Part shown: piece after piece, positions 23,499-31,757 of the stretch
Numbering within the stretch: position 1 is the stretch's first letter
Layout of the letters: each line of letters starts with the position of its first letter
Source of the DNA: Faecalibacterium duncaniae
GTDB lineage: Bacteria; Bacillota; Clostridia; Oscillospirales; Ruminococcaceae
Direction: 5' to 3'
Length of the DNA: 64,000 nucleotides
Assembly (NCBI RefSeq): GCF_010509575.1
Contig: NZ_CP048437.1
Span: 1,054,001 to 1,118,000 of the forward strand
Translations under genes and position numbers: made by a program
Notes under the pieces: generated by a model
Told to the model about the DNA's origin: nothing
Seen by the model: the letters and a program-made list of their open reading frames with translations, nothing else
The model's database searches: none

Positions 23499-23527
23499 AT
23501 GATAACACTTCAGGGAACTGAAGTCAA
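23499..23527 (-). promoter_or_regulatory. aroF promoter
   Basis: Minus strand: TTGACT (23527-23522), 17-bp spacer, TATCAT (23504-23499). A palindromic operator fills the spacer. Confidence 0.8.
23508..23523. promoter_or_regulatory. Operator 1 in the aroF promoter spacer
   Basis: CTTCAGGGAACTGAAG is a palindrome (CTTCAG-GGAA-CTGAAG) located exactly between the -35 and -10 boxes; a bound protein would block polymerase. Confidence 0.7.
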
Positions 23528-23535
23528 GAGAAATT

Positions 23536-23564
23536 TTGAAATTTAGGAAAGAAAGTGGTAGAAT
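23536..23564 (+). promoter_or_regulatory. Promoter of ybaK
   Basis: TTGAAA (23536-23541), 17-bp spacer, TAGAAT (23559-23564). It is divergent from the aroF promoter, 9 bp away between -35 boxes, so operator 1 may affect both. Confidence 0.7.
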
Positions 23565-23609
23565 AGGGGCAGCCTGAGAGGGTAAGGAGTTTACAAGGAG
23601 CGATCATCA

Positions 23610-24092
23610 ATGGGAAAAGAAGCAAAAACGAATGCCATGCGCATCCTGGAACGGGCCAAGGTGCCCTATACAGCCCACGAATATGCCCACGAGGAGGGCG
23701 TGGCGGTGGACGGCGTGACCGTGGCCGCCAGCATGGGGGAGGACCCGGCTTGCGTATATAAGACGCTGGTGACCCAGGGCAGCAGCAAAAACTACTTTGT
23801 GTTCGTCATTCCGGTGGCGGCAGAGCTTGACCTGAAGGCCGCTGCCCGCAGCGTGGGCGAAAAAAGCGTAGCCATGATCCATGTGGCCGATATCAATAAG
23901 GTCACCGGCTATGTGCGCGGCGGCTGCAGCCCGGTGGGTATGAAAAAGCAGTACACCACCGTGTTTGATGAAAGCGTGCTGGCTCAGGAAAAGGTCTATG
24001 TCTCCGGCGGCCGCATTGGTACGCAGGTGTGCTGCGCACCCGCCGACCTCATCCGGGCAGCAAGGGCAGCAACAGCGAAGATCATCTTCTAA
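23610..24092 (+). CDS. ybaK: Cys-tRNA(Pro)/YbaK-type deacylase
   Basis: 160 residues, usual length for YbaK/EbsC. It hydrolyses Cys-tRNA-Pro mischarged by ProRS. Family segments visible: TNAMRILERAKVPYTAHEY, CVYKTLV (catalytic-pocket Lys), VIPVAAELDLK, GGCSPVGMKKQYTTVFDE and the final VSGGRIGTQVCCAPADL. AAGGAG precedes the ATG. A decayed repeat-element end (TGCCAATGCAATGACGGAGAGG) lies just downstream at about 24109-24131. Confidence 0.94.
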   Translation: MGKEAKTNAMRILERAKVPYTAHEYAHEEGVAVDGVTVAASMGEDPACVYKTLVTQGSSKNYFVFVIPVAAELDLKAAARSVGEKSVAMIHVADINKVTGYVRGGCSPVGMKKQYTTVFDESVLAQEKVYVSGGRIGTQVCCAPADLIRAARAATAKIIF

Positions 24093-24225
24093 GGTAAAAC
24101 GCCCTTACTGCCAATGCAATGACGGAGAGGCTGTACAGAGCGGGGCCTGTCCCAGTGAGATAAAACTTACTTTATTATATTTTCTAAAAAAGTCATACTT
24201 AAAAAGAAATACGGTGTCGAAACTG

Positions 24226-24252
24226 CACAAAACTTTTGAAAGTTTTTTGACG
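24226..24252 (+). terminator. Weak terminator-like hairpin between ybaK and the purE leader
   Basis: AAAACTT-TTGA-AAGTTTT followed by TTGACG; AT-rich, modest stem. Confidence 0.4.
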
Positions 24253-24288
24253 CGGGAGAACACAAGGGAGAAATTGCCCCAAGGGCCT

Positions 24289-24316
24289 TTGCAAAGTGGA
24301 ATTTTTGCCGTAAACT
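24289..24316 (+). promoter_or_regulatory. Promoter of the purine operon leader
   Basis: TTGCAA (24289-24294), 16-bp spacer, TAAACT (24311-24316); transcription would begin near 24323. Confidence 0.65.
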
Positions 24317-24322
24317 GTATGT

Positions 24323-24535
24323 AGTACAGGGACGGTACCCCGGCGGATGCCGGGTGCCGCCTGAAAAAGCGCAGAGCAAAAGGGGAACTTCAAAGATGAA
24401 GATGCTGTCGGGCTTCACAGAACAGAACACCATTCGTGCTGTTCAGGGGCATCGTGCAGCTTTGTGCAAAGCGCTGGGAGAGCATACGCAGAAATAAAGG
24501 CCGTGGTGCAGGTGTACCACAGCTTTTTTTTGTTT
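24323..24535 (+). ncRNA. Structured leader or small RNA upstream of purE
   Basis: About 210 nt between a promoter and a terminator, with no open frame. Visible helices: GGTACCCCGGC-ggat-GCCGGGTGCC at the 5' end; CTTC-aaagat-GAAG; GAACAG...CTGTTC inside GATGC...GCATC; and AGCGC...GCGCT closing a multibranched core. The terminator GTGGT...ACCAC plus TTTTTTTT (to 24535) lies ~25 bp before purE, so this may be an attenuator or riboswitch for the pur operon. Its size and position also fit 6S RNA. I cannot match it to a known consensus (purine, PRPP/ykkC, ZTP or T-box). Confidence 0.5.
24498..24535 (+). terminator. Intrinsic terminator upstream of purE
   Basis: GGCCGTGGTGCAGGTGTACCACAGC forms a hairpin followed by eight T residues and TGTTTT. 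Confidence 0.8.
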
Positions 24536-24562
24536 TGCAGACGGAGAAAGAGAGGTTCGGAT

Positions 24563-25063
24563 ATGATTCGGAAAGTTGCAGTGATCATGGGCTCGGACAG
24601 TGATTGGCCGGTGGTAAAGGGGGCCTGTGCCCAGCTGAAGGCGCTGGACATCCCCTTTGAGGCACACATTCTTTCGGCCCACCGCACCCCTGCCGAGGCC
24701 GCGGATTTTGCCAAAAATGCCCGGGCCAACGGCTTTGGTGTGATCCTGTGCGCGGCGGGCATGGCGGCCCATCTGGCCGGTGCCTTTGCCGCCAACACCA
24801 CCCTGCCTGTCATCGGTATCCCGATGAAGGGCGGCGCGATGGACGGTCTGGACGCGCTGCTGGCCACGGTCCAGATGCCCAGCGGCATCCCGGTGGCTAC
24901 CGTGGCCCTGAACGGGGCCAAGAACGCCGCCTGGCTGGCTGCCGAGATCCTGGCCCTGAGCGATGACACACTGGCCGGGAAGCTGGAGGCCGAGCGGGTG
25001 AGCATGGCACAGCAGATCGCAGCCAAGGAAGAAAAGCTGCAGAACGAACTGAAAGAGTTGTAA
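24563..25063 (+). CDS. purE: N5-carboxyaminoimidazole ribonucleotide mutase (class I PurE)
   Basis: 166 residues. VAVIMGSDSDWPVVKGAC and LSAHRTPAEAADFAKNA are the PurE active-site segments. The ATG at 24563 follows AGAGAGG and begins at the usual MIRKVAVIMGSDSD; the in-frame ATG at 24464 lies in the leader. It is the first gene of the operon. purK is not in this window, and neither is purC, so the operon is incomplete for the pathway on its own. Confidence 0.96.
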   Translation: MIRKVAVIMGSDSDWPVVKGACAQLKALDIPFEAHILSAHRTPAEAADFAKNARANGFGVILCAAGMAAHLAGAFAANTTLPVIGIPMKGGAMDGLDALLATVQMPSGIPVATVALNGAKNAAWLAAEILALSDDTLAGKLEAERVSMAQQIAAKEEKLQNELKEL

Positions 25064-25072
25064 GGAGAACCA

Positions 25073-26551
25073 ATGTCTGATTTTGCATATCCGCTGCACG
25101 AGGAATGCGGCGTTTTTGGCATTTACGACCGGGCGGGCACCGAGGACGTGGCCGCTGCCGCCTATTCTGCCCTGTATGCACTGCAGCACCGCGGGCAGGA
25201 GAGCTGCGGCATTGCGGTCAACGATGACGGTGTCATCCAGGGCCACCGCGACCTCGGCCTGGTGAACGAGGTGTTCACCCCTGCCGTGCTGGGCAGTCTT
25301 TCCACCCCCACGGCCCACATGGCAACGGGCCATGTCCGCTATGCCACGGCCGGCAGCCGGGTGCGGGCCAACGCCCAGCCCATGATCGTCCGGCATGGCC
25401 GGGGCACCATGGCCCTGTGCCACAACGGCAACCTGACCAATGCCCTGGAGCTGCGCCGTCAGCTGGAGAACGAGGGTGCCATCTTCCACGGCTCCTCCGA
25501 TACCGAGGTCATCTGCTACCTCATCACCCGCAACCGCCTGCGGATGGGCAGCATTGAGACTGCCATCAGCAAGACGATGGATGTGCTGGAGGGTGCATAC
25601 AGTCTGGTGATCATGTCTGCCACCAAGCTCATTGCGGTCCGGGATCCCCGGGGCTACCGCCCTCTGTGCATCGGCACCCTGCCCGGCGGCGGCTACGTCT
25701 TTGCCAGCGAGAGCTGTGCGCTGGATGCTGCGGGCGCGACCCTGCTGCGGGACGTGGAGCCCGGCGAGATCGTCATTGCCGACACCAAGACCGGTGAGCT
25801 GCGGAGCATCAAGGATCACTGCGGCCGCCCGGACACCCAGATGTGCGTGTTCGAGTTCATCTATTTCTCCCGCCCGGACAGTATCATCGAGGGCAGCTCG
25901 GTGCATGAGGCCCGCAAGCAGGCAGGCCGGTTCCTGGCACAGGAGCACCCTGTGGAGGCCGATGTGGTCATCGGCGTGCCGGATTCCGGTCTGGATGCGG
26001 CGCTCGGCTACTCACAGGAGAGCGGCATCCCCTACGGCATCGGCTTCATCAAGAATAAATACATCGGCCGCACCTTTATCCAGGGCAGCCAGAAGCAGCG
26101 CGAAAACAGCGTGCGCATCAAGCTGAATGTGGTGTCCAGCACCGTCAAGGGCAAGCGGGTCGTGCTGGTGGATGACTCCATCGTGCGCGGCACCACCTCC
26201 GCCCGCATCATCAAGCTGCTGCGGGATGCCGGTGCAAAGGAAGTTCACTTCCGGGTCTCGGCCCCCCCGTTCAAATACCCCTGCTACTTCGGCACCGACA
26301 TCCCCGACCAGAAGCTGCTGGTGGCCACGGGCCGCAATGTGGAGCAGATCAATGAGATCATCGGGGCCGATACCCTGGGCTACCTGTCCACCGAGCATGT
26401 GGTGCAGCTGGCCAAGAACGCAAAATGCGGTTTCTGCACCGCCTGCTTTACCGGCGAGTATGCCGTGAGGCCGGAAGAGGTGCTTTCCACCGATATCCAT
26501 GAACGCCACCTGAACGACCGTCCCAAAAACGAGAAAAAGTTAGGAGAGTAA
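25073..26551 (+). CDS. purF: Amidophosphoribosyltransferase
   Basis: 492 residues; transfers amide nitrogen to PRPP, the first committed step of purine synthesis. An 11-residue propeptide precedes the nucleophile Cys12 (ECGVFGIY). The glutaminase domain (HVRYATAGS, HNGNLTNA) is followed by the PRTase domain with VVLVDDSIVRGTTS for PRPP. Cysteines in KYPCYFGTDIP and AKCGFCTACFTGEYAV match the [4Fe-4S] ligands of the Bacillus-type enzyme, which makes it oxygen-sensitive. It starts 9 bp after purE and stops 4 bp before purM. Confidence 0.97.
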   Translation: MSDFAYPLHEECGVFGIYDRAGTEDVAAAAYSALYALQHRGQESCGIAVNDDGVIQGHRDLGLVNEVFTPAVLGSLSTPTAHMATGHVRYATAGSRVRANAQPMIVRHGRGTMALCHNGNLTNALELRRQLENEGAIFHGSSDTEVICYLITRNRLRMGSIETAISKTMDVLEGAYSLVIMSATKLIAVRDPRGYRPLCIGTLPGGGYVFASESCALDAAGATLLRDVEPGEIVIADTKTGELRSIKDHCGRPDTQMCVFEFIYFSRPDSIIEGSSVHEARKQAGRFLAQEHPVEADVVIGVPDSGLDAALGYSQESGIPYGIGFIKNKYIGRTFIQGSQKQRENSVRIKLNVVSSTVKGKRVVLVDDSIVRGTTSARIIKLLRDAGAKEVHFRVSAPPFKYPCYFGTDIPDQKLLVATGRNVEQINEIIGADTLGYLSTEHVVQLAKNAKCGFCTACFTGEYAVRPEEVLSTDIHERHLNDRPKNEKKLGE

Positions 26552-26555
26552 GAAG

Positions 26556-27602
26556 ATGGAAAAGAGCTATTCTGAGAGTTACGCAGCTGCCGGTGTGGAT
26601 ATCACCGCCGGTTACCGCTCCGTTGAACTGATGAAGCAGTATGTTGCCCGCACCATGAACGAGCACTGCATTGGCGGTCTGGGCGGCTTTGGCGGCCTGT
26701 TTGAGCTGGACTGCACCGGCTACAAGCACCCTGTTCTGATCTCCGGCACGGACGGCGTGGGCACCAAGCTGAAGATCGCCATGATCATGAACAAGCACGA
26801 CACCATTGGCATCGACTGCGTTGCCATGTGCGTCAACGATGTGATCTGCGCCGGTGCAAAGCCGCTGGTGTTCCTGGATTACATCGCCTGCGGCCGCAAC
26901 ATCCCTGAGAAGATCGCCGAGATCGTCAAGGGCGTGGCCGAGGGCTGCGTGCAGGCTGATTGCTCTCTGGTGGGCGGTGAGACTGCCGAGCACCCGGGCA
27001 TGATGCCGGAGGATGAGTACGATCTGGCCGGTTTCACCGTGGGCGTTGTGGACAAGGAAAAGATCCTGAGCAACGAGACCATGCAGGCTGGCGATGTCAT
27101 CCTCGCTCTGCCCTCCACCGGTGTTCATTCCAACGGTTTCTCGCTGGTGCGCAAGATCTTTGATATTGATAACGATCCCGATGTTCTGCACACCACCCCC
27201 GCCGAGCTGGGCGGCAAGACCCTGGGCGATGCCCTGCTGGCTCCCACCAAGATCTACGTCAAGCCGGTGCTGAAGGTGCTGGAAGAGGTGGATGTCAAGG
27301 GCATCTCCCACATCACCGGCGGCGGCTTCTATGAGAACATCCCCCGCAGCCTGAAAAAGGGCTGCTGCGCCCGCATCAAGAAGGAGGATGTCCGCATTCC
27401 TGCCCTCTTCCACCTGATGCAGGAGACCGGCCACATCTCCGAGCACGATATGTTCAACACCTTCAACATGGGCGTGGGCATGGTGCTCACCGTTCCTGCC
27501 GCACAGGCCGACAAGGCGCTGGAGATCCTCCACGCCAACGGCGAGCCCGAGGCTTACAAGCTGGGTGTCATCGCTGAAGGGGACGGTGTGGAACTGTGCT
27601 GA
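26556..27602 (+). CDS. purM: Phosphoribosylformylglycinamidine cyclo-ligase (AIR synthetase)
   Basis: 348 residues, normal length. ATP-grasp-unrelated PurM/PurL-type fold with SGTDGVGTKLKIA, CVNDVICAGAKPLVFLDY, GGETAEHPGMM and ITGGGFYENIPR. Converts FGAM to AIR. The stop overlaps the purN GTG start (GTGCTGA). Confidence 0.97.
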   Translation: MEKSYSESYAAAGVDITAGYRSVELMKQYVARTMNEHCIGGLGGFGGLFELDCTGYKHPVLISGTDGVGTKLKIAMIMNKHDTIGIDCVAMCVNDVICAGAKPLVFLDYIACGRNIPEKIAEIVKGVAEGCVQADCSLVGGETAEHPGMMPEDEYDLAGFTVGVVDKEKILSNETMQAGDVILALPSTGVHSNGFSLVRKIFDIDNDPDVLHTTPAELGGKTLGDALLAPTKIYVKPVLKVLEEVDVKGISHITGGGFYENIPRSLKKGCCARIKKEDVRIPALFHLMQETGHISEHDMFNTFNMGVGMVLTVPAAQADKALEILHANGEPEAYKLGVIAEGDGVELC

Positions 27603-28192
27603 ACGTAGCTGTGTTGGTTTCCGGCGGCGGCACCAATCTGCAGGCCCTGCTGGACAGCGAAGCCCGGGGCGAGAACCCCAACGGGAAAATCACGCTGGTC
27701 GTGGCCTCCAAGCCCGGTGTCTACGCGCTGGAGCGGGCCGCAAAGGCCGGTGTGGAGGGTGTTGTGGTCCGCCGCAAGGATTACGAGAACAGTGAGGCCT
27801 TTGACGCAGCCCTGCTGGAAACGCTGAAAAGCCACAACATCGATCTGGTGGTGCTGGCCGGGTTCCTTTCCGTGCTGGGCCCCAGTGTCATTGAAGCCTA
27901 TCCCCGCCGCATCCTGAATGTTCACCCGGCGCTCATCCCGTCCTTCTGCGGGCCCGGCATGTACGGCCTGCGCCCCCATCAGGCTGCTCTGGCCCGGGGC
28001 TGCAAGGTGACCGGTGCCACCGTCCACTTTGTCAACGAGGAGTGCGACGGCGGCCCCATTCTGCTGCAGAAGGCAGTGGAGATCCTGCCCGGCGACACCC
28101 CCGAGGTGCTGCAGAAGCGGGTGATGGAACAGGCCGAGTGGAAGCTGCTGCCCAAGGCAGTTGCCATGGTGTGCAGCGGCGAGATCGAGTAA
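27596..28192 (+). CDS. purN: Phosphoribosylglycinamide formyltransferase
   Basis: 198 residues from a GTG start that overlaps the end of purM by 7 bp. Substrate segments VLVSGGGTNLQALLD, VLAGFLSVLGP, the catalytic RILNVHPALIPSF (Asn, His) and GATVHFVNEECDGGPIL with the catalytic Asp. It uses 10-formyl-THF to formylate GAR. The stop codon is directly followed by repeat copy 8. Confidence 0.96.
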   Translation: MLNVAVLVSGGGTNLQALLDSEARGENPNGKITLVVASKPGVYALERAAKAGVEGVVVRRKDYENSEAFDAALLETLKSHNIDLVVLAGFLSVLGPSVIEAYPRRILNVHPALIPSFCGPGMYGLRPHQAALARGCKVTGATVHFVNEECDGGPILLQKAVEILPGDTPEVLQKRVMEQAEWKLLPKAVAMVCSGEIE

Positions 28193-28294
28193 AAACTCCT
28201 TCCGTCACGCCTGACGGTGTGCCACCTCCCTCAAGGAGGGAGGCTTGAGGCTCCCTCTCCGAGGGGGCTGTCGCCGTAGGCGACTGGGGGAGTT
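28193..28294. repeat. Palindromic repeat element copy 8, directly after the purN stop
   Basis: 102 bp of a variant subfamily with ends AAACTCCTTCCGTCA and GGCGACTGGGGGAGTT. Inner palindromes are CCTCCCTCAAGGAGGGAGG and CCCTCTCCGAGGGGG, and the hairpin is GTCGCC-gta-GGCGAC. It starts on the base after TAA. Confidence 0.85.
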
Positions 28295-28314
28295 CCGTAA
28301 TAGGAGAATTTGAC

Positions 28315-29115
28315 ATGGAAAAGATCAACCTGAACGATTATCTGGCCTCCAACGAGTATCCCGGCCGCGGCATTGCTGTGGCGATGGCCCCCGATGGCCG
28401 CCAGATGTTCATCGGCTACTTTATCATGGGCCGCAGTGAGAACAGCCGCAACCGCGTGTTCGACCCCGTGCCCGAGCGCGGCGGCATCTGCACCATGGCT
28501 GCAGACCCCGACAAGCTGGAGGACCCCAGCCTCATCATCTATAACCCCGTGCTGACCCTGGGCAAGACCCACATCGTGACCAACGGCGACCAGACCGATA
28601 CCATTTTTGACCTGATGAGTCAGGGCAAGAGCTTTGCCGATGCCCTGCGCACCCGCACCTTTGAGCCGGACGGCCCCAACTACACCCCCCGCATCTCCGC
28701 TGTGGTGTACGCTGATGGCAGCTACCAGATGAGCATCCTGAAATCTGCCGACGGCAACGGCGACAGCGTCCAGCGCTATTTCTTTGATTACCCCCAGCCT
28801 GTGGCCGGTGAGGGCCATTTCATCAGCACCTACAAGCACAACGGAAACCCCATCCCCAGCTTTGAGGGCGAGCCCCTGCGCTTTGCCTGCCCCCGCACCA
28901 TCGGCGATTTTGCCCATGGCCTGTGGCAGAACCTGAACCCCGACAACAAGGTCAGCCTGTTTGCCCGCGTCATCGACCTGGACAGCGGTGAGACCGGCGA
29001 TATGATCTTCAACAAATACGATGCTGTCAACAGCGATCTGGACGACCCCGAGGAGCCTGAACTGCTGCCCGAGGAGCTGGAGCTGCTGGCAAAACTCGAT
29101 GCCGAAGCGGAATAA
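28315..29115 (+). CDS. purO: IMP cyclohydrolase (PurO-like, monofunctional)
   Basis: 266 residues. The N-terminal RGIAVAMAPDGRQMFIGYFIMGRSENSRNR and the TRTFEPDGPNYTPRISAVV segment belong to the archaeal-type PurO/IMP cyclohydrolase family, which closes FAICAR to IMP. The acidic tail (DDPEEPELLPEELELL) is unusual. AGGAG precedes the ATG. In most bacteria this activity is fused into PurH; here it is separate and stands next to a monofunctional transformylase. Confidence 0.9.
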   Translation: MEKINLNDYLASNEYPGRGIAVAMAPDGRQMFIGYFIMGRSENSRNRVFDPVPERGGICTMAADPDKLEDPSLIIYNPVLTLGKTHIVTNGDQTDTIFDLMSQGKSFADALRTRTFEPDGPNYTPRISAVVYADGSYQMSILKSADGNGDSVQRYFFDYPQPVAGEGHFISTYKHNGNPIPSFEGEPLRFACPRTIGDFAHGLWQNLNPDNKVSLFARVIDLDSGETGDMIFNKYDAVNSDLDDPEEPELLPEELELLAKLDAEAE

Positions 29116-29139
29116 CGAAGACTTAAGGAGGATGCATCA

Positions 29140-30321
29140 ATGAACGAACTCGCACTGAAGTACGGCTGCAACCCCAACCAGAAGCCCAGCCGCATCTATA
29201 TGGAAGATGGCTCCGACCTGCCCGTGACTGTGCTGAACGGCAAGCCCGGCTACATCAATTTTCTGGATGCCCTCAACTCCATCCAGCTGGTCAAGGAGCT
29301 GAAGGCGGCCTGCGGCCTGCCCGCCGCCGCTTCCTTCAAGCATGTGTCCCCGGCGGGTGCCGCCCTGGGCCTGCCCCTGACCGATGTGGAGCGCAGGATG
29401 TACCACATTGCCCCGGACTTTGAGCTCTCTCCGCTGGCCTGCGCTTACGCCCGTGCCCGCGGTGCTGACCGTATGTCCTCCTTTGGCGACTGGATCGCCC
29501 TCTCCGATGTCTGCGATGTGCCCACCGCAAAGCTCATCCAGCATGAGGTCTCTGACGGCATCATTGCCCCCGGTTATGAGCCGGAGGCTCTGACCATTTT
29601 GGCCGGTAAGAAAAAGGGCAACTACAATGTGGTGGCCATTGACCCCGACTACAAGCCCGCCCCTGTGGAGCACAAGCAGGTGTACGGCATCACCTTTGAG
29701 CAGGGCCGCAACGAGCTGACCATCAACGCTGACACCATGCTGACCAACTGGGTCACCGAGAACAAGAGCGTGACCGAGGAGCAGAAGCGGGACCTGATCA
29801 TTGCCCTTATCACCCTGAAATACACCCAGTCCAACAGTGTCTGCTACACCGCAGGCGGCCAGACCATCGGCGTGGGTGCCGGCCAGCAGAGCCGCATCCA
29901 CTGCACCCGTCTGGCAGGCCAGAAGGCCGACAACTGGCAGCTGCGCCACATGGACAAGGTGCTGAATCTGCCTTTCCGTGACGATGTCGCCAAGCCCAAC
30001 CGCGACAATGCCATTGATGTGTATATCGGTGACACCCCCGAGGATGTCATCGGCGACGATGTCTGGGCCGAGACCTTCACCGAGCAGCCCGCACCCCTGA
30101 CCGCGGAGGAAAAGAAAGAGTACCTGAGCCATGTTACCGGTGTCTGCCTGGGTTCCGATGCCTTCTTCCCCTTTGGCGACAACATCGAGCGTGCCCGCCG
30201 CTCCGGCGTGACCGCCATTGTCCAGCCCGGCGGCTCTATCCGCGACCAGCAGGTCATTGACACCTGCAATAAGTACGGCATTGCCATGGCGTTCTGCGGC
30301 ATCCGGCTGTTCCATCACTAA
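29140..30321 (+). CDS. purH: AICAR transformylase, monofunctional PurH-type
   Basis: 393 residues. The KHVSPAGAALG motif (equivalent of the catalytic KHxNPCG), GDWIALSDVCDVPTAK and SDAFFPFGDNIERARRSGV identify the AICAR-Tfase fold, without the MGS-like IMP cyclohydrolase domain of bifunctional PurH. It formylates AICAR to FAICAR, passed to the product of the preceding gene. AAGGAGG lies 9 bases before the ATG. Confidence 0.94.
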   Translation: MNELALKYGCNPNQKPSRIYMEDGSDLPVTVLNGKPGYINFLDALNSIQLVKELKAACGLPAAASFKHVSPAGAALGLPLTDVERRMYHIAPDFELSPLACAYARARGADRMSSFGDWIALSDVCDVPTAKLIQHEVSDGIIAPGYEPEALTILAGKKKGNYNVVAIDPDYKPAPVEHKQVYGITFEQGRNELTINADTMLTNWVTENKSVTEEQKRDLIIALITLKYTQSNSVCYTAGGQTIGVGAGQQSRIHCTRLAGQKADNWQLRHMDKVLNLPFRDDVAKPNRDNAIDVYIGDTPEDVIGDDVWAETFTEQPAPLTAEEKKEYLSHVTGVCLGSDAFFPFGDNIERARRSGVTAIVQPGGSIRDQQVIDTCNKYGIAMAFCGIRLFHH

Positions 30322-30333
30322 AAGAGACGGGTT

Positions 30334-30383
30334 AAACCTCTCAGTCGCGGGCTTCGAGCGTTAGCGATGATGACGGAGAGGTT
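30334..30383. repeat. Miniature palindromic repeat copy 9
   Basis: Only the ends remain: AAACCTCTCAGTCGCGGGC joined to TTCGAGCGTTAGCGATGATGACGGAGAGGTT, compared with copy 4 whose centre it lacks entirely (a clean internal deletion). Confidence 0.8.
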
Positions 30384-30436
30384 GAACAGAGCAGAGGATA
30401 TCCTAAAAGCAATAACCCATCAGGAGGTTATAGAAT

Positions 30437-31738
30437 ATGCAGAAAAAAATCTTAGTGGTCGGCGGCGGCGGCCGCGAGCACGCCATCATCAAGGCACTGA
30501 AGAAGAGCCCGGACTGTGGCGAGATCTGGTGCGCTCCGGGCAACGGCGGCATCAGCTATGATGCCAAATGCAAGAACATCAAGGCTACGGACGTAGAGAC
30601 CATGGTGGCCTTTGCTGCCGAGGAAAAGTTTGATTATGTGGTTGTGGCGCAGGATGACCCGCTGGCGCTGGGTATGGTGGACGCGCTGGCTGCAGTGGGC
30701 ATCCCTGCCTTTGGCCCGGACAAGGCCGCTGCCCGCATCGAGGCCTCCAAGGTGTTCTCTAAGGACCTGATGAAGAAATACGGTATCCCCACCGCAGATT
30801 ATGCCACCTTTGATGACCCCGCCAAGGTCATGGATTACATCAAGGCAAAGGGCAAGTACCCCGTGGTCATCAAGGCCGACGGGCTGGCACTGGGCAAGGG
30901 CGTGCTGATCTGCGAGAACGAGGAACAGGCCGCCGACGGCGTGAAGGAGATCATGCTGGACAAAAAGTTCGGCGCTTCCGGCAACCATGTGGTGGTGGAA
31001 GAGTTCCTCACCGGCCCTGAGGTCAGTGTGCTGAGCTTTACCGACGGCAAGGTGGTCAAGCCCATGGTGTCCAGCATGGACCACAAGCGTGCCAACGACC
31101 ACGACACCGGCCTGAACACCGGAGGCATGGGCACCGTGGCCCCCAACCCCTACTACACCCCGGCCATTGCTGCCGAGTGCATGGAAAAGATCTTCCTGCC
31201 CACCATTCAGGCCATGAACGCCGAGGGCTGCCCCTTCAAGGGCTGCCTGTACTTCGGCCTGATGCTCACCCCGGACGGCCCCAAGGTCATCGAGTACAAT
31301 TGCCGCTTCGGCGATCCCGAGACCCAGGTGGTGCTGCCCCTGCTGGAGAGTGACCTGCTGAAGATCATGGCTGCCTGCACCGAGGGCACACTGGCCGATA
31401 CCGAGGTCAAATTCTCCGAGGGCGCGGCCTGCTGTGTTATTCTGGCCTCCGGCGGCTATCCGGTGTCCTATGAAAAGGGCAAGCCTATTTCCGGCCTGAC
31501 CAACGGCCAGCTGGAAGGGGAGAGCAACATCACAGTCTACCACTCCGGCACGGCACTGCGTGAGGACGGCACGCTGGTCACCAACGGCGGCCGCGTGCTG
31601 GGCGTGACTGCAACCGCGCCCCGCCTGACCGCCGCCATCACGCAGGCATACGCCGCCGCTGAGAAGATCAGCTTTGAAAAGCTGCACAAGCGCACGGATA
31701 TTGGTATGAGAGCGCTGAAAGCAATCGCTGAACAATAA
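30437..31738 (+). CDS. purD: Phosphoribosylamine-glycine ligase (GAR synthetase)
   Basis: 433 residues. N-terminal KILVVGGGGREHAII, ATP-grasp domain with VIKADGLALGKGV, GGMGTVAP, and YNCRFGDPETQVVLPLLESDL. AGGAGG precedes the ATG by 9 bases. Confidence 0.97.
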   Translation: MQKKILVVGGGGREHAIIKALKKSPDCGEIWCAPGNGGISYDAKCKNIKATDVETMVAFAAEEKFDYVVVAQDDPLALGMVDALAAVGIPAFGPDKAAARIEASKVFSKDLMKKYGIPTADYATFDDPAKVMDYIKAKGKYPVVIKADGLALGKGVLICENEEQAADGVKEIMLDKKFGASGNHVVVEEFLTGPEVSVLSFTDGKVVKPMVSSMDHKRANDHDTGLNTGGMGTVAPNPYYTPAIAAECMEKIFLPTIQAMNAEGCPFKGCLYFGLMLTPDGPKVIEYNCRFGDPETQVVLPLLESDLLKIMAACTEGTLADTEVKFSEGAACCVILASGGYPVSYEKGKPISGLTNGQLEGESNITVYHSGTALREDGTLVTNGGRVLGVTATAPRLTAAITQAYAAAEKISFEKLHKRTDIGMRALKAIAEQ

Positions 31739-31757
31739 AAAAGAGGGGGATTCACCC

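Noticed and set aside
24323..24535. T-box, purine, PRPP or ZTP riboswitch upstream of purE
   Set aside because: The T-box sequence, the guanine-aptamer core and the ZTP CCGCCUGGGC segment with its partner helix were looked for and are not convincingly present; GCCGCCTG alone is not enough.
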